Below, piece after piece: positions 27,313 to 36,396 of a stretch of DNA of 64,000 nt. The stretch comes from Bacillus bingmayongensis. GTDB lineage: Bacteria; Bacillota; Bacilli; Bacillales; Bacillaceae_G. The stretch is from assembly GCF_000299035.1 (NCBI RefSeq), contig NZ_JH921518.1, forward strand, positions 656,439 through 720,438, given 5' to 3'. The translations under genes were made by a program, and so were the position numbers. The notes under the pieces were generated by a model. The model searched no databases, was not told the origin of the DNA, and saw nothing but the letters and a program-made list of their open reading frames with translations. Every line of letters begins with the position of its first letter. Position 1 is the stretch's first letter.

Positions 27313-28575
27313 CTGAAGCTCTTTATCATTCACCTCTTTTTAAACATATTATTGATTCTCGTTATAATGCTAGTATATCACCTATTTTGGAATCAAAAAG
27401 GCAAGCATTCACCTAAACTAAATTCAATTATATTTATATTACTTTGTAGTACTACCACAATACTTTGCATTTTTTTTGCAGCCAAAACGAATACTGGATT
27501 TCAATTTGATATGCGTCATATTGTATTAATTGTTGGCACATTAACAGGAGGGCCTATTGCCGGTGGAGCTGTTTTAGTTGTATTAAACGTATACCGTTTC
27601 TTAATAGGAGGAATGGGGATCATTCCATCCGCCATTGGCTCCATTCTCTTATATATTGTTTTACTTTTCACATATAAATTTTTTAACAAAGGTTCTAATC
27701 ATATAAAACTTATGCTTGCTATTTTATATAGTCTTACATACGGATTCGTTTGGGTCTCTGTGTTCCTTATCAAAGTGTCTAATTCTGAAGACTATCTCCC
27801 TCATATTATTGCGTATCAACTATGCGCAACAATGGGTACAATTCTTATTCTCTATTTATTGAACATACTTCAATTGCAAGTTCGTTTACAAGAAGAACTT
27901 ATTAATGCTGAAAAATTTCATCTTATTGGAGAAATGGCTGCTTCTATTTCCCATGAAATTCGTAATCCTTTGACTTCAACAAAAGGTTTTTTACAACTTC
28001 TACATTCTGACGAATGCTCTGAAAAAGATCGAAAATTATACACAGAAATAGCTATACATGGGATTGAACAAGCAAATCATGTTCTCACAGATTATTTAAC
28101 ATTTGCAAAACCAAGTATTGAAAAAGAACAAGTATTACAATTAGAAGATGAATTGCTTCATGCACTATCTCTTATTACGCCATTAGCTAATTTATCAAAT
28201 GTCCGCATACACTATCTAAAACAAAGTAGCGATTTTCTTATTACTGGTGAAAAACAGAAATTTAATCAATGTTTGTTAAATATTCTAAAAAACTGTATTG
28301 AAGCCATGCCTAAAGGTGGCGATCTTATCCTCACACTAGTTCCCGACCATAAGCATATTCAATTGTATATAAAAGACAATGGAATCGGCATGGATACAGA
28401 ACAAATAAAGCGCCTTGGCTCTCCATTCTATTCTACAAAAGAGAAAGGAACTGGACTTGGGATGATGGTTGTATTCAGCGTCATCAAAGCAATGGGCGGA
28501 AAAATCGATATTACAAGTGAAAAAGGTATTGGTACAACCTTCCTACTAACCTTTCCACTCATACAAAAAACGTGA
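27313..28575 (+). CDS. Sporulation-type sensor histidine kinase with 5TMR membrane domain, probable CTG start
   Basis: 420 residues if started at CTG (27313), seven bases after GAGGGGG; the next possible start (TTG at 27352) has no ribosome site and would cut the first membrane helix. The N-terminal half is a LytS/KinB-like 5TM region including TLTGGPIAGGAVLVVLNVYRF. The kinase core has H214 (SISHEIRNPLTS), the N box NILKNCIEAM and the G boxes DNGIGMD and GTGLGM. It resembles the family that feeds phosphate into the Spo0 phosphorelay. The ligand is unknown. Confidence 0.85.
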   Translation: MKLFIIHLFLNILLILVIMLVYHLFWNQKGKHSPKLNSIIFILLCSTTTILCIFFAAKTNTGFQFDMRHIVLIVGTLTGGPIAGGAVLVVLNVYRFLIGGMGIIPSAIGSILLYIVLLFTYKFFNKGSNHIKLMLAILYSLTYGFVWVSVFLIKVSNSEDYLPHIIAYQLCATMGTILILYLLNILQLQVRLQEELINAEKFHLIGEMAASISHEIRNPLTSTKGFLQLLHSDECSEKDRKLYTEIAIHGIEQANHVLTDYLTFAKPSIEKEQVLQLEDELLHALSLITPLANLSNVRIHYLKQSSDFLITGEKQKFNQCLLNILKNCIEAMPKGGDLILTLVPDHKHIQLYIKDNGIGMDTEQIKRLGSPFYSTKEKGTGLGMMVVFSVIKAMGGKIDITSEKGIGTTFLLTFPLIQKT

Positions 28576-28598
28576 TGAAAATTTCATCACGTTTTTTC
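28563..28598. terminator. Bidirectional terminator overlapping two stop codons
   Basis: AAAAAACGTGATGAAA and TTTCATCACGTTTTTT form a long perfect stem. It contains the kinase stop codon and that of the convergent small gene. Confidence 0.85.
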
Positions 28599-28703
28599 TG
28601 TTTCATCAACAAGTTCGGCAAAAGTCTTTACTTTCCCATGCGGTTTTTGATTTTCTTTTCGTGCCTTCCAACTACGCTCTTGTTCTTTTTTCTTGTGTGA
28701 CAT
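28587..28703 (-). CDS. DUF6254-like 38-residue protein
   Basis: A short highly charged protein: MSHKKKEQERSWKARKENQ followed by KPHGKVKTFAELVDE. The ERxWxxRKENQKPHGKVK pattern is that of a small family (DUF6254) common in Bacillus. No membrane segment. It ends in the terminator it shares with the kinase. Function unknown. Confidence 0.65.
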   Translation of the reverse strand: MSHKKKEQERSWKARKENQKPHGKVKTFAELVDETEKT

Positions 28704-28751
28704 GCTTTCAACTCCTTCGTATGCTCTCTATGTATTATTCCAAAATAAGAG

Positions 28752-28906
28752 ATAAAAATATGCATCAATCCAGCTTCTTCATCCTCCACCAATAATTATC
28801 CCTCATTAATCAGGATTTTATAGAAAGTTTATCCCCCACCTAGCTTCTTTTTCAGAATCTTGGTGCATGAGTATTATTACTTACTGCCTGCAAATAGCAG
28901 GATAAA
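28752..28906 (+). repeat. bcr1 repeat copy 1 (155 bp)
   Basis: Bounded by ATAAA at 28752-28756 and 28902-28906, exactly 155 bases. Internal landmarks shared with the other copies are CCCCCACCTA-GCTTCTTT and the ...ACTGCC...GCAGGATAAA end. It is more diverged than the others. It fills most of the gap between the small gene and the DinB-like gene. Confidence 0.7.
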
Positions 28907-28942
28907 ATAAAAGAAGCGAGATAACTACTAACTCGCTTCTTC
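28905..28942 (-). terminator. Terminator of the DinB-like gene
   Basis: GAAGCGAG (28913-28920) pairs with CTCGCTTC (28932-28939); on the minus strand a T-rich tract follows. Confidence 0.7.
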
Positions 28943-28983
28943 TATTTATTACATATAGTTCCCAAATGAATAGGTACTTTTCT

Positions 28984-29517
28984 TTATCTTTGCAAAATCG
29001 CATATTTCGCTTCTTTTAACTGTGTAAGATGGCGCTGTTCATGTAAATCAAGGAATTGAATCCATTGATATAAATTAAGTTCCTGAAACACAGGGTGTTT
29101 TAACGAATTTTCAAACAATTCTTTTTCATCTATAATACTGTGCAATGTATGCAATAATTCTGCTCGTGAATGTTCAAGTAATTGAATTATTTGTTGTTTT
29201 TTCATTAATGTCTCTGTTGGTTGCATTTGCTGAGGAGCTTCTCGTTTATGTGTTCGATCAAGAGTAAGTTGGAGATCTTTGAGTGGGACTACTTTTCTGT
29301 CTTTTTTCTGTAAAGCATACACCAGAGCTGATGTAACAGATTGTTCAACTAAGTGCAGATGATGCAAAATTTGAGTGATACTCCATTTATCACGACGCGG
29401 TTTTACATTTACTTCCGTATCATTTAACATCTCAATTTCTGATAATAGGGTGTTTCTTGTAGATTGTAACGATTGCAGCACAGTTTCCAAACTAACATTC
29501 ATATTAGATTGAAGCAT
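28984..29517 (-). CDS. DinB-fold protein
   Basis: 177 residues starting after GGGGGGAG. It is a four-helix DinB/YfiT-type protein: the metal-ligand histidines are seen in SITQILHHLHLVEQ and DLHEQRHLTQL. Members are often bacillithiol transferases or metal-dependent hydrolases; the specific activity here is unknown. Monocistronic. Confidence 0.75.
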   Translation of the reverse strand: MLQSNMNVSLETVLQSLQSTRNTLLSEIEMLNDTEVNVKPRRDKWSITQILHHLHLVEQSVTSALVYALQKKDRKVVPLKDLQLTLDRTHKREAPQQMQPTETLMKKQQIIQLLEHSRAELLHTLHSIIDEKELFENSLKHPVFQELNLYQWIQFLDLHEQRHLTQLKEAKYAILQR

Positions 29518-29657
29518 AATTCTCCCCCCTCTTTTTTGGTGAAAAGAGGCGCTTCTAATTTAGAAACACCCCTTTAAATAAATCTGAATTTTCTTATATT
29601 ATCTCATTATTTTATGAATGTGTCGATTATAAAATATGAAAAAACCAAGGTTGATTT

Positions 29658-31352
29658 TTACAATTTTGTGTCGTCCACTGCATGTAACCATGATTGAATC
29701 TCATTGATTACACCTTGCACACACCCATCTGTAAATGGAGATGTCAAATTCGCACCTTCTACTAATTGTAAGAAAGATTGACTTCCGCCCTTCTGGCAAA
29801 GGTTCACATAGTCTTCCCACGCTTCTTGTCTATTGTCTCTTGCTCGCTTCCAAAATTGCAGTGCACAAATTTGAGCCAATGTATAATCAATATAATAGAA
29901 AGGTGAGCTATAAATATGTCCTTGGCGTTGCCAGAAACCACCACGTTCTAAATAATCATTATCTTCATAGTCTCGATGTGGTAAGTACTTTCTTTCAATA
30001 TTACGCCATGCTGCTTTGCGTTCCTCTGGAGATACTTCTGGATTTTCATATACATAATGTTGATATTCGTCGACCGATACACCGTATGGTAAAAATAGAA
30101 GTGCTGAACTTAAATGAGAGAAATAATATTTATCCGTATCTCCCTCAAAGAATAATTTCATCCATGGCCATGTGAAAAATTCCATACTCATAGAATGAAT
30201 TTCACACGCTTCATACGTTGGCCAATTGTACTCTGGAATTTCAAACTTACGGCTCTCATATACTTGAAAAGCATGACCTGCTTCGTGTGTTAACACATCA
30301 ATATCACCTGATGTTCCATTAAAGTTCGAGAAAATAAACGGTGCTTTATAATTTTCAATATATGTACAATAACCGCCGCCAGCTTTTCCTTTTTTTGCAA
30401 CTAAATCTAATAATTCATTGTCTAACATAAAGTTAAAGAATTCATCTGTTTCTTTTGATAATTCTTTATACATCGTCTTTCCATGATTAATAATCCACTC
30501 CGCATCTCCCTTTGGAGTTGGATTACCTGTTGCATATTCAAAACTCTCATCATAGTAAGCCAGTTTTTCTACACCGATGCGTGCTTTTTGTCTATTTCGT
30601 AATTCTGTTGCAACCGGAACGATGTAATCTAGTACTTGTTTACGATAATTCGCCACCATTTCCGCATTATAATCTGTGCGATACATTCTTGCATATCCAA
30701 GTTCAACAAAGTTTTTAAAACCAAGTGCTTGAGCAATCTTCGTTCTTACTTTTACAAGTTCATCATAAATACGGTCTAACTCTTCTTCATGCTCTGCTAA
30801 AAAACCGTAGTACGCTTCACTTGCTCTTTTACGCATATCCCTATCTGTATGTTGCATAAAAGGCCCAAGTTCTGATAAAGTTCTTTCTTCTCCTTCAAAA
30901 TCAATTTTTGCAGCAGCTAAAAGTTGTGTATACTGCGAAGATAATTTATTTTCCAATTGTAAATCTTTCACAATTTCATCTGAATATGTTTTCAAATCAC
31001 ATTCTGCTAAAGCAAATAACTGTTTCCCATAATAAGCCTCCAGCTCATCCCGAAACGGAGAATTCATCAATGCTTTATAATATTTCGTTCCATATCCTTG
31101 TACAATCGGAGAATACTCATCAAAGAAATCTTGTTCTTTCTTATAAAATTCATCTGTTGTATCAACAGAATGACGAATATAACAAATATTTCCCATTGTA
31201 CCAAAGTCATTGCGAATCTCATTAATTAAACCAATTACTTGCTTTTGCTCTTCCACTGTCTTTGCATTCTCAAATTGTTCTAAAGCTGCAGTAAATTTTT
31301 CTTGTAACTCTTCTGTATTCGGGCGTTTATATTCATAGTTCTGAAACGACAT
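29658..31352 (-). CDS. M3-family oligoendopeptidase (PepF type)
   Basis: 564 residues from the ATG seven bases after AGGAGG; a GTG two codons upstream is too close. The zinc motif HEXXH is THEAGHAF, with the third ligand Glu in the following EACEIHSMSMEF helix. It cleaves oligopeptides in the cytoplasm. It stands alone, upstream of a repeat-rich gap. Confidence 0.92.
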   Translation of the reverse strand: MSFQNYEYKRPNTEELQEKFTAALEQFENAKTVEEQKQVIGLINEIRNDFGTMGNICYIRHSVDTTDEFYKKEQDFFDEYSPIVQGYGTKYYKALMNSPFRDELEAYYGKQLFALAECDLKTYSDEIVKDLQLENKLSSQYTQLLAAAKIDFEGEERTLSELGPFMQHTDRDMRKRASEAYYGFLAEHEEELDRIYDELVKVRTKIAQALGFKNFVELGYARMYRTDYNAEMVANYRKQVLDYIVPVATELRNRQKARIGVEKLAYYDESFEYATGNPTPKGDAEWIINHGKTMYKELSKETDEFFNFMLDNELLDLVAKKGKAGGGYCTYIENYKAPFIFSNFNGTSGDIDVLTHEAGHAFQVYESRKFEIPEYNWPTYEACEIHSMSMEFFTWPWMKLFFEGDTDKYYFSHLSSALLFLPYGVSVDEYQHYVYENPEVSPEERKAAWRNIERKYLPHRDYEDNDYLERGGFWQRQGHIYSSPFYYIDYTLAQICALQFWKRARDNRQEAWEDYVNLCQKGGSQSFLQLVEGANLTSPFTDGCVQGVINEIQSWLHAVDDTKL

Positions 31353-31491
31353 GAACACTCCTCCTCTCGATTATATGTACCCTTACTATATTTCCATTTC
31401 CCTTTCTAAATTCCCTTTTATTTTTCATCAAAATTCGTCAGAAGCTGTAACATTCATTCCACACTTCTTCTTGAGCTGTAAATATATACGA

Positions 31492-31576
31492 AAGAAAGTG
31501 CAACTTCCATTTCAAGGGAATTCTTCATCCCCACTGATTATTATCCCTCCCGAATCGGGCTTTTACGGACAGTTAA
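31492..31576 (+). repeat. bcr1 repeat copy 2, internally deleted
   Basis: The left half (AAAGTGCAACTTCC ... CACTGATTATTATC ... CGAATCGGGCTTTTACGGAC) and the right end (AGTTAATGCGGTATAC) of bcr1 are joined; about 70 internal bases, including the CCCCACCTAACTTC hairpin arm, are missing. No exact target duplication is left. Confidence 0.6.
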
Positions 31577-31650
31577 TGCGGTATACACAAAAAAGCCTTT
31601 GATTATTTCACATCGAAAGCTTTTTACACATGTTATATAAACTCACTTTG

Positions 31651-31808
31651 ATTTTTCAACATATAATCCCCTGCTTCACATAACAAAAGATGACCTGCAC
31701 TCGTTTTCTCTCTTTGTTTTCACTTGGCATGGGGCTGACCGCTTCTATACATGGCCGTATGCTCTCTCCCATCAAAAAAGAAAGGTTTTCTGTCGTTTTT
31801 TCAATTTG
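31651..31808 (+). repeat. Second repeat family, copy A
   Basis: A 158-base element containing CAACATATAA, ACCTGCACTCGTTTTCTC, TTTTCACTTGGCATGGGG, GCTTCTATACATGGCCGTATG and CTCTCCCATCAAAAAAG. Two related copies occur at 36.66-37.13 kb. It is noncoding in all frames of useful length. With the bcr1 remnant it fills the 470-base gap between the peptidase and MarR genes. Confidence 0.6.
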
Positions 31809-31820
31809 TACTTATACATA

Positions 31821-32267
31821 TCACTTTTCATATTTCCCAACTTTTTTAAGTAAAGATAACAATTCATTTTTCTCGTCTTTTGTTAACATTTCAAAGGAAT
31901 CATGTATAACTTTTTCATGATTTGGAAAAATAGACGCGATGAAGGTCTCTCCTTCCCCTGTCAACTGTGCATATATAACACGACGATCATTCGGGCATGG
32001 AATTCGTTTTACAAGTCCCTTTTTTTCTAACTTATCGACAACATACGTAATACTTCCACTTGCAATTAAAATACGCTCCCCAATTTGTTGAAGTGGCTGA
32101 CTGCCTTTATGATATAGCAATTCTAACACAGCAAACTCAGTTGGATTTAGTCCGTTACTTTGTATTGATTTATTTGTAGTATTCATAACAAAGCGGTGCA
32201 CACGCGATAGTGCAATAAACACTTTTAAAGATTGAGAAATATCTTCTCGCTCATCATTCGATTTCAT
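31821..32267 (-). CDS. MarR-family transcriptional regulator
   Basis: 148 residues with the MarR winged helix: LNPTEFAVLELLYHKG, then IGERILIASGSITYVVDKLEKKGLVKR and the wing PNDRRVIYAQLT. The layout resembles MhqR-type regulators of quinone stress, but no hydrolase or dioxygenase target is adjacent. The ribosome site is weak. Confidence 0.85.
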   Translation of the reverse strand: MKSNDEREDISQSLKVFIALSRVHRFVMNTTNKSIQSNGLNPTEFAVLELLYHKGSQPLQQIGERILIASGSITYVVDKLEKKGLVKRIPCPNDRRVIYAQLTGEGETFIASIFPNHEKVIHDSFEMLTKDEKNELLSLLKKVGKYEK

Positions 32268-32395
32268 ACGATTTCAACCCTTCACTTAAATTCACAAAGA
32301 TTCGAGACAACCTATCAAATAAAAAGGTTATCCATAACTGGCAAGTTTCCGTTTCTCCATTACCTATTCATAAAACAACTTTATACCAAACGGTT

Positions 32396-33163
32396 ATGGT
32401 AGAATCTCTCATTACTTTATTTTTAATGACGATTTTATTTTTACTCGTTCAATATATTTTACTGAAACGCCAAACAAAATTGGAGAGACAACAAAATGAA
32501 ATACAAAAAATTGAATTAGTTGGTACTTTTGCAGCTAGTACAGCTCACGAAATCCGGAATCCACTTACCGGCATTAAAGATCTCGTAACAATCTTAAAAG
32601 AAACACACACTCAAGAACAAGACCAATTTTATTTTTCTGTTATTGAACAAGAAATAGAACGTATCAATGAAATTGTTAGCGAATTTCTTATTCTTGGCAA
32701 ACCAGCAGCGATTATTGAAAAAAAGTATGATGTAAGAGATATTATTAAAGAGGTATCATTAATTATTCAATCGGAAGCACATTTGTATAATATTATATTT
32801 ACCTTGCAGTTACCAGACCATCCTGTTCATATCCGTTGCTCAAAAGATCATATGAAACAAGTGGTTTTAAATATTACAAAAAATGCAATTGAAGCTATGT
32901 CATCTGGTGGTATATTAACAATTCAGGTAACCAGTAATAAAGAACACGCGCAATTACAAATTGTTGACACAGGAAAAGGTATTCCAGAGCATATTAAAAA
33001 ACACCTCTTTCATCCGTTCTTTACTAGTAAAGATACCGGAACAGGTCTTGGCCTTGTCATATGCAAACGAATTATAGAAATGTATGATGGACAAATTGTC
33101 ATTGATAGCAAAGAAAATAAAGGAACCACTGTCCATATAAAACTTCCATTAGATCCCGCATAA
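32396..33163 (+). CDS. Sensorless sporulation-type histidine kinase
   Basis: 255 residues: one membrane helix (residues 3-23), then a complete kinase core with H51 (STAHEIRNPLTG), N box NITKNAIEAM, and G boxes DTGKGIP and GTGLGLVIC. The sensor region found in related kinases is missing, and the ATG has no good ribosome site. The frame stays open upstream for at least 110 bases without a start. It may be a truncated gene or a constitutive kinase. It is convergent with a Spo0E-like phosphatase. Confidence 0.7.
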   Translation: MVESLITLFLMTILFLLVQYILLKRQTKLERQQNEIQKIELVGTFAASTAHEIRNPLTGIKDLVTILKETHTQEQDQFYFSVIEQEIERINEIVSEFLILGKPAAIIEKKYDVRDIIKEVSLIIQSEAHLYNIIFTLQLPDHPVHIRCSKDHMKQVVLNITKNAIEAMSSGGILTIQVTSNKEHAQLQIVDTGKGIPEHIKKHLFHPFFTSKDTGTGLGLVICKRIIEMYDGQIVIDSKENKGTTVHIKLPLDPA

Positions 33164-33192
33164 TTATCCTTCTCTAAGGAGGGTAATTATGT

Positions 33193-33474
33193 TTATTTCA
33201 TAAAAGCAGTCACAAACATTTTCCAAAAAGCACTTGATTTCCCTTCATATTCTATTTGAAAAAAAGGTATCTTCATAAATGTTAACCATCTTGGTGTTTG
33301 CTGTTCTTTATAGCGTTGATACTGTAAAATAAGCTTGTCCAATTCTTGACTCACTTGAATTGTTTCCGTACTGTTTAATCCGTTTGTTAAACCTAAACGA
33401 ATCATTTCTTCACGTTTCATATGAATATCACGCGAAAGCTTTTCCATTGTGTACTTCCGTTTTGCTGTAAACAT
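33193..33474 (-). CDS. Spo0E-like aspartyl-phosphate phosphatase
   Basis: 93 residues from the ATG at 33474 after GAGGGGG. The helical hairpin with the family signature SQELDKLILQYQRY is preceded by EKLSRDIHMKREEMIRLGL. Spo0E proteins dephosphorylate Spo0A~P and block sporulation. The C-terminal 30 residues (after EQQTPRW) are an extension not typical of Spo0E. A perfect 0A-box heptamer (TTCGACA) at 33741-33747 lies 267 bases upstream, too far to be trusted. Confidence 0.78.
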   Translation of the reverse strand: MFTAKRKYTMEKLSRDIHMKREEMIRLGLTNGLNSTETIQVSQELDKLILQYQRYKEQQTPRWLTFMKIPFFQIEYEGKSSAFWKMFVTAFMK

Positions 33475-33847
33475 CCATATCCCCCTCATTATTCTTCCAT
33501 ACTCTCTACTTCATTTTCACTCCATACATTCAGGCTGCAAATGTATATTTCATTTGAATTGGAATACTCAGAATTTTTAACATTTTCTCCCTGTAATTTA
33601 CAAATCTTTATCCTCACTTTGAGAATTATTACAAATTATTCTATCTTTGTAAATACATTCGCAATAATAGACATTTTTTTCATGTTATTTTTTTCAAATG
33701 ACAAATAAACACTGATTTTTAAATTTTTGATTTACGTTACTTCGACATTTTTCTCGTTTAATTTATCTAAAAAACGCAAATCATAATTATAGATTTGCGT
33801 TTCCATTTTCACAAATAAAGTAGTCTACCCTATTTCATTGGAAAAAG
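33475..33847. other. AT-rich intergenic stretch with one hairpin
   Basis: No coding sequence is seen. The only structure is an AAACGCAAATC/GATTTGCGTTT stem (about 33774-33804) followed on the minus strand by a T-run, which looks like a terminator but has no gene upstream of it on that strand. Confidence 0.4.
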
Positions 33848-33976
33848 ATAAATTTCCTATAAAGAGAAACTTCCCTCACGAATTGGGCTTTTACGGGCAG
33901 TCCGCTCCCCACCTAACTTCTTTGCTTTCGCTGAATTTGGAGGTGGGGTCTTACTGCCCACGAATAACGGGATAAA
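33848..33976 (+). repeat. bcr1 repeat copy 3
   Basis: Flanked by ATAAA (33848-33852 and 33972-33976). Contains ATTGGGCTTTTACGGGCAG, CCCCACCTAACTTCTTTGCT and GGAGGTGGGGTCTTACTGCC, the two complementary segments that form the central hairpin of bcr1. It ends 54 bases before the deacetylase gene. Confidence 0.8.
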
Positions 33977-34029
33977 CTTGATGGAGTTATACTTACAACC
34001 AATCACTCAATCAGAAAGGAACTTCTTAT

Positions 34030-34797
34030 ATGCGTAAACATATCATTACTTTTTTTATTTCATTATCTATTGTCATTTTTCCTCTTCAAACGTATGCTCA
34101 TACAAATAAGGTCGCCATTGTAATCGATGACTTTGGAAATAATATGAAGGGAACTGAAAGGATGCTATCCCTTCCTATTCCACTTACTGTAGCCGTTATG
34201 CCCTTTCTTCCATCTACAAAACAAGATGCTGTAGCTGCACATAAAAAAGGCCATGAAGTCATTATTCATATGCCCATGGAGCCTATTAAAGGAAAGAAAG
34301 AATGGCTTGGCCCTAAAGCCATTACAACTGATTTAAGTGATCATGAAATTGAAGATCGGATTGAACAAGCGATCCAAGAAGTGCCACATGCAATCGGGAT
34401 GAACAATCATATGGGCTCGAAAGTAACAGCTAATGAAAGAATTATGCGAATCATACTATCAGTATGTAAAAAGCATGGGCTATTTTACTTAGATAGTAAA
34501 ACAAATCCCGATAGCGTAGTACCAAAAATCGGAAAAGAATTAGGAGTTCCTATCGTAGAAAACCAATTATTCTTTGATGACGTTTATACATCATCTCATA
34601 TTACAAAGCAAGCACAGGTACTCTTGCAAAGAATTAAAGAAAAACCTGTCGTAGTAGCAATTGGTCATGTAGGCCCTCCTGGGGAAATTACTTCTCGTAT
34701 TATTGAGTCCACCATTCCTAGAGTACGTGAACATGCAGACTTTATTTTCTTATCCGATCTTGCCCTCTCACCACCACCTGTTTCCAAACAAAAATAG
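34030..34797 (+). CDS. Divergent polysaccharide deacetylase (YibQ family), secreted
   Basis: 255 residues with a signal peptide (MRKHIITFFISLSIVIFPL...TYA) and a NodB-related barrel. Family marks are KVAIVIDDFGNN, EVIIHMPMEP, GMNNHMGSK and FYLDSKT; the substrate is not known. It probably acts outside the membrane on a glycan. Confidence 0.85.
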   Translation: MRKHIITFFISLSIVIFPLQTYAHTNKVAIVIDDFGNNMKGTERMLSLPIPLTVAVMPFLPSTKQDAVAAHKKGHEVIIHMPMEPIKGKKEWLGPKAITTDLSDHEIEDRIEQAIQEVPHAIGMNNHMGSKVTANERIMRIILSVCKKHGLFYLDSKTNPDSVVPKIGKELGVPIVENQLFFDDVYTSSHITKQAQVLLQRIKEKPVVVAIGHVGPPGEITSRIIESTIPRVREHADFIFLSDLALSPPPVSKQK

Positions 34798-34828
34798 AGA
34801 ACAGCTATATGCTGTTCTCTATTTTTTA
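34795..34828 (+). terminator. Terminator of the YibQ-like gene
   Basis: AGAGAACAGC and GCTGTTCTCT stem with a 5-base loop, then T-run. Confidence 0.85.
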
Positions 34829-34857
34829 TACTGCTCTTACACCAATGTGTAATAACC

Positions 34858-35481
34858 TCATATATGATCTATATGACTAACGCGAAACCCTTTTTTCTCT
34901 ATTTTTGCAATTAATGTTTCTAATGCTTTTTCACTTAAGTCATCTGTAATGTTCACAATCACACGCCGAATATATTGATCACCATTGTCCAATGTAAATA
35001 ATCCACCAATATGGTAAGACCTGAACAACGTTCCTAACTCTTTAATTGTTCCCTTACAATCTTGCGTTGCGATTGTTATTATATAACCACCTGTTTGCAT
35101 TCCAAATGAATCTTCAATGACATCAAATATATTAGAATGTGTTAAAATACCAACAAATTCATTGTACTCATTCAATACAGCTAAAAATGGAAGACGCCTG
35201 ATTACATAAAAAGCCCGAAAAAAAGAATCCTTTTCAAAAATAAATGCAGATTTATCTTCCATAATATCTTCCACACATATATCCTCTAAACCTTCATTAC
35301 ATTTACGTTCTAAAATATCTACTTTATAAATAATCCCTTTAAATCTCTTCTCATCTTCTGCGAGCACAGGAATCGCTCTATATCCCTTCTCGTTCATAAT
35401 TTTTAACGCCTGTTCCCCCGAATCATTCCCCTTACAAAATGTCACCTGTTGTTTCGGCAGAAAATGATATTTAACTCGCAA
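34858..35481 (-). CDS. CBS-domain protein with C-terminal ACT-like region, TTG start
   Basis: 207 residues if begun at TTG (35481), seven bases after GAGGAGG; the ATG further up would place the ribosome site inside the coding sequence. Two CBS motifs (residues about 15-65 and 70-130) form a Bateman pair, followed by an ACT-like domain (YIITIATQDCKGTIKELG). The layout resembles AcuB/CbpB-type nucleotide sensors. Partner unknown. Confidence 0.75.
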   Translation of the reverse strand: MRVKYHFLPKQQVTFCKGNDSGEQALKIMNEKGYRAIPVLAEDEKRFKGIIYKVDILERKCNEGLEDICVEDIMEDKSAFIFEKDSFFRAFYVIRRLPFLAVLNEYNEFVGILTHSNIFDVIEDSFGMQTGGYIITIATQDCKGTIKELGTLFRSYHIGGLFTLDNGDQYIRRVIVNITDDLSEKALETLIAKIEKKGFRVSHIDHI

Positions 35482-35558
35482 AATACGTTCCTCCTCACAT
35501 GACGACATGTAATCTATATATAATAAGGAGATCCATATTTTATGAGTAGAATTACTTT

Positions 35559-35572
35559 TTAAAACGCTTTCA
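35559..35572. promoter_or_regulatory. cre-like site upstream of the CBS gene
   Basis: TTAAAACGCTTTCA differs from the cre consensus TGAAAACGCTTTCA at one base, 78 bases upstream of the CBS start. Confidence 0.4.
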
Positions 35573-35604
35573 TTTATTAATTCACATGTAACCGAAAATT
35601 CTCT

Positions 35605-36234
35605 TTACATAACTGAACTCTTCGTTCCTTTAATCATTAATAATTTCACGTGATAGTTCATTAAATATTCTAAACCTTCTAGCCATTTTTTCGTCTCTTC
35701 TGGAGTACTTCCCCATACAATCATTCCATAATTATGAACGAGTACCGCACCGCCACCTTCTACAAAACTCGGAACTTGATCCTCTAATAAATCAGCAAAT
35801 TTCTTTTCATTTTCTACAATTGGAATTGTAATCTCTGTAATACCTTCTTTTCCAAAAACACGCTCTACACTACGCTTTTCAAATGTAACGATTCCTTCTT
35901 TTCCATATAACTCTGACATTAAATGACTATCTACAGTTTGGACTTGTAAAATACATTCCGCTTTACTTTTTTTATAAATATCAGCATGCATAAACGATTC
36001 AACAGCTGGTTTTTCATCGGTTTCGAATACTGGCTCACACATATTATTAACGACAATGAAGTCTTCTTCTGCAAATAAGCCTTTATCTCTTCCTTCAATA
36101 TTTACTAAAAATGTTAATGGTTCTTGTGTTGTCCGCATAGATAAACTAATTTTTGTACCATAAAACCAATCACGAAGAGCTAATTCCATTTTTATATCTT
36201 TCAGCTCTTTCCATTTCTTTAAAAAAAATAACAT
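35605..36234 (-). CDS. MtnB-like class II aldolase-fold protein lacking metal ligands
   Basis: 209 residues that align along their length with methylthioribulose-1-phosphate dehydratase MtnB (PLTFLVNIEGRDKG, EEDFIVVN, PVFETDEKPAVES, GAVLVHNYGMIVWG). The zinc-binding HTH is HAD (83-85), the second HVH is QVQ (97-99), and NHG has become NYG. Without these histidines the dehydratase reaction is not expected. It has a strong GGGGGTG site and an intact frame, so it is likely expressed, perhaps as a binding protein. No methionine-salvage gene is near. Confidence 0.78.
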   Translation of the reverse strand: MLFFLKKWKELKDIKMELALRDWFYGTKISLSMRTTQEPLTFLVNIEGRDKGLFAEEDFIVVNNMCEPVFETDEKPAVESFMHADIYKKSKAECILQVQTVDSHLMSELYGKEGIVTFEKRSVERVFGKEGITEITIPIVENEKKFADLLEDQVPSFVEGGGAVLVHNYGMIVWGSTPEETKKWLEGLEYLMNYHVKLLMIKGTKSSVM

Positions 36235-36396
36235 TTCGTCACCCCCATGAGAATATCACTATAATGATTTAGTCATTTCTATGTAAAAGAAGTATTTTTT
36301 GATTATTCTAAAAATTTAATTGAATTATCACATGAGAATCTCTTTTTGTCAATACGATTTCTGCGTCCACTTGAAATTTAGGCAAATGTCACACAA

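Noticed and set aside
31351-31920. Plus-strand frames at 31351 and 31690
   Set aside because: They lie in bcr1 and the second repeat family and overlap the MarR gene; no ribosome sites.
33741-33747. 0A-box heptamer TTCGACA upstream of the Spo0E-like gene (another at 21480)
   Set aside because: Seven bases occur often by chance in 64 kb and both are far from the start codons.
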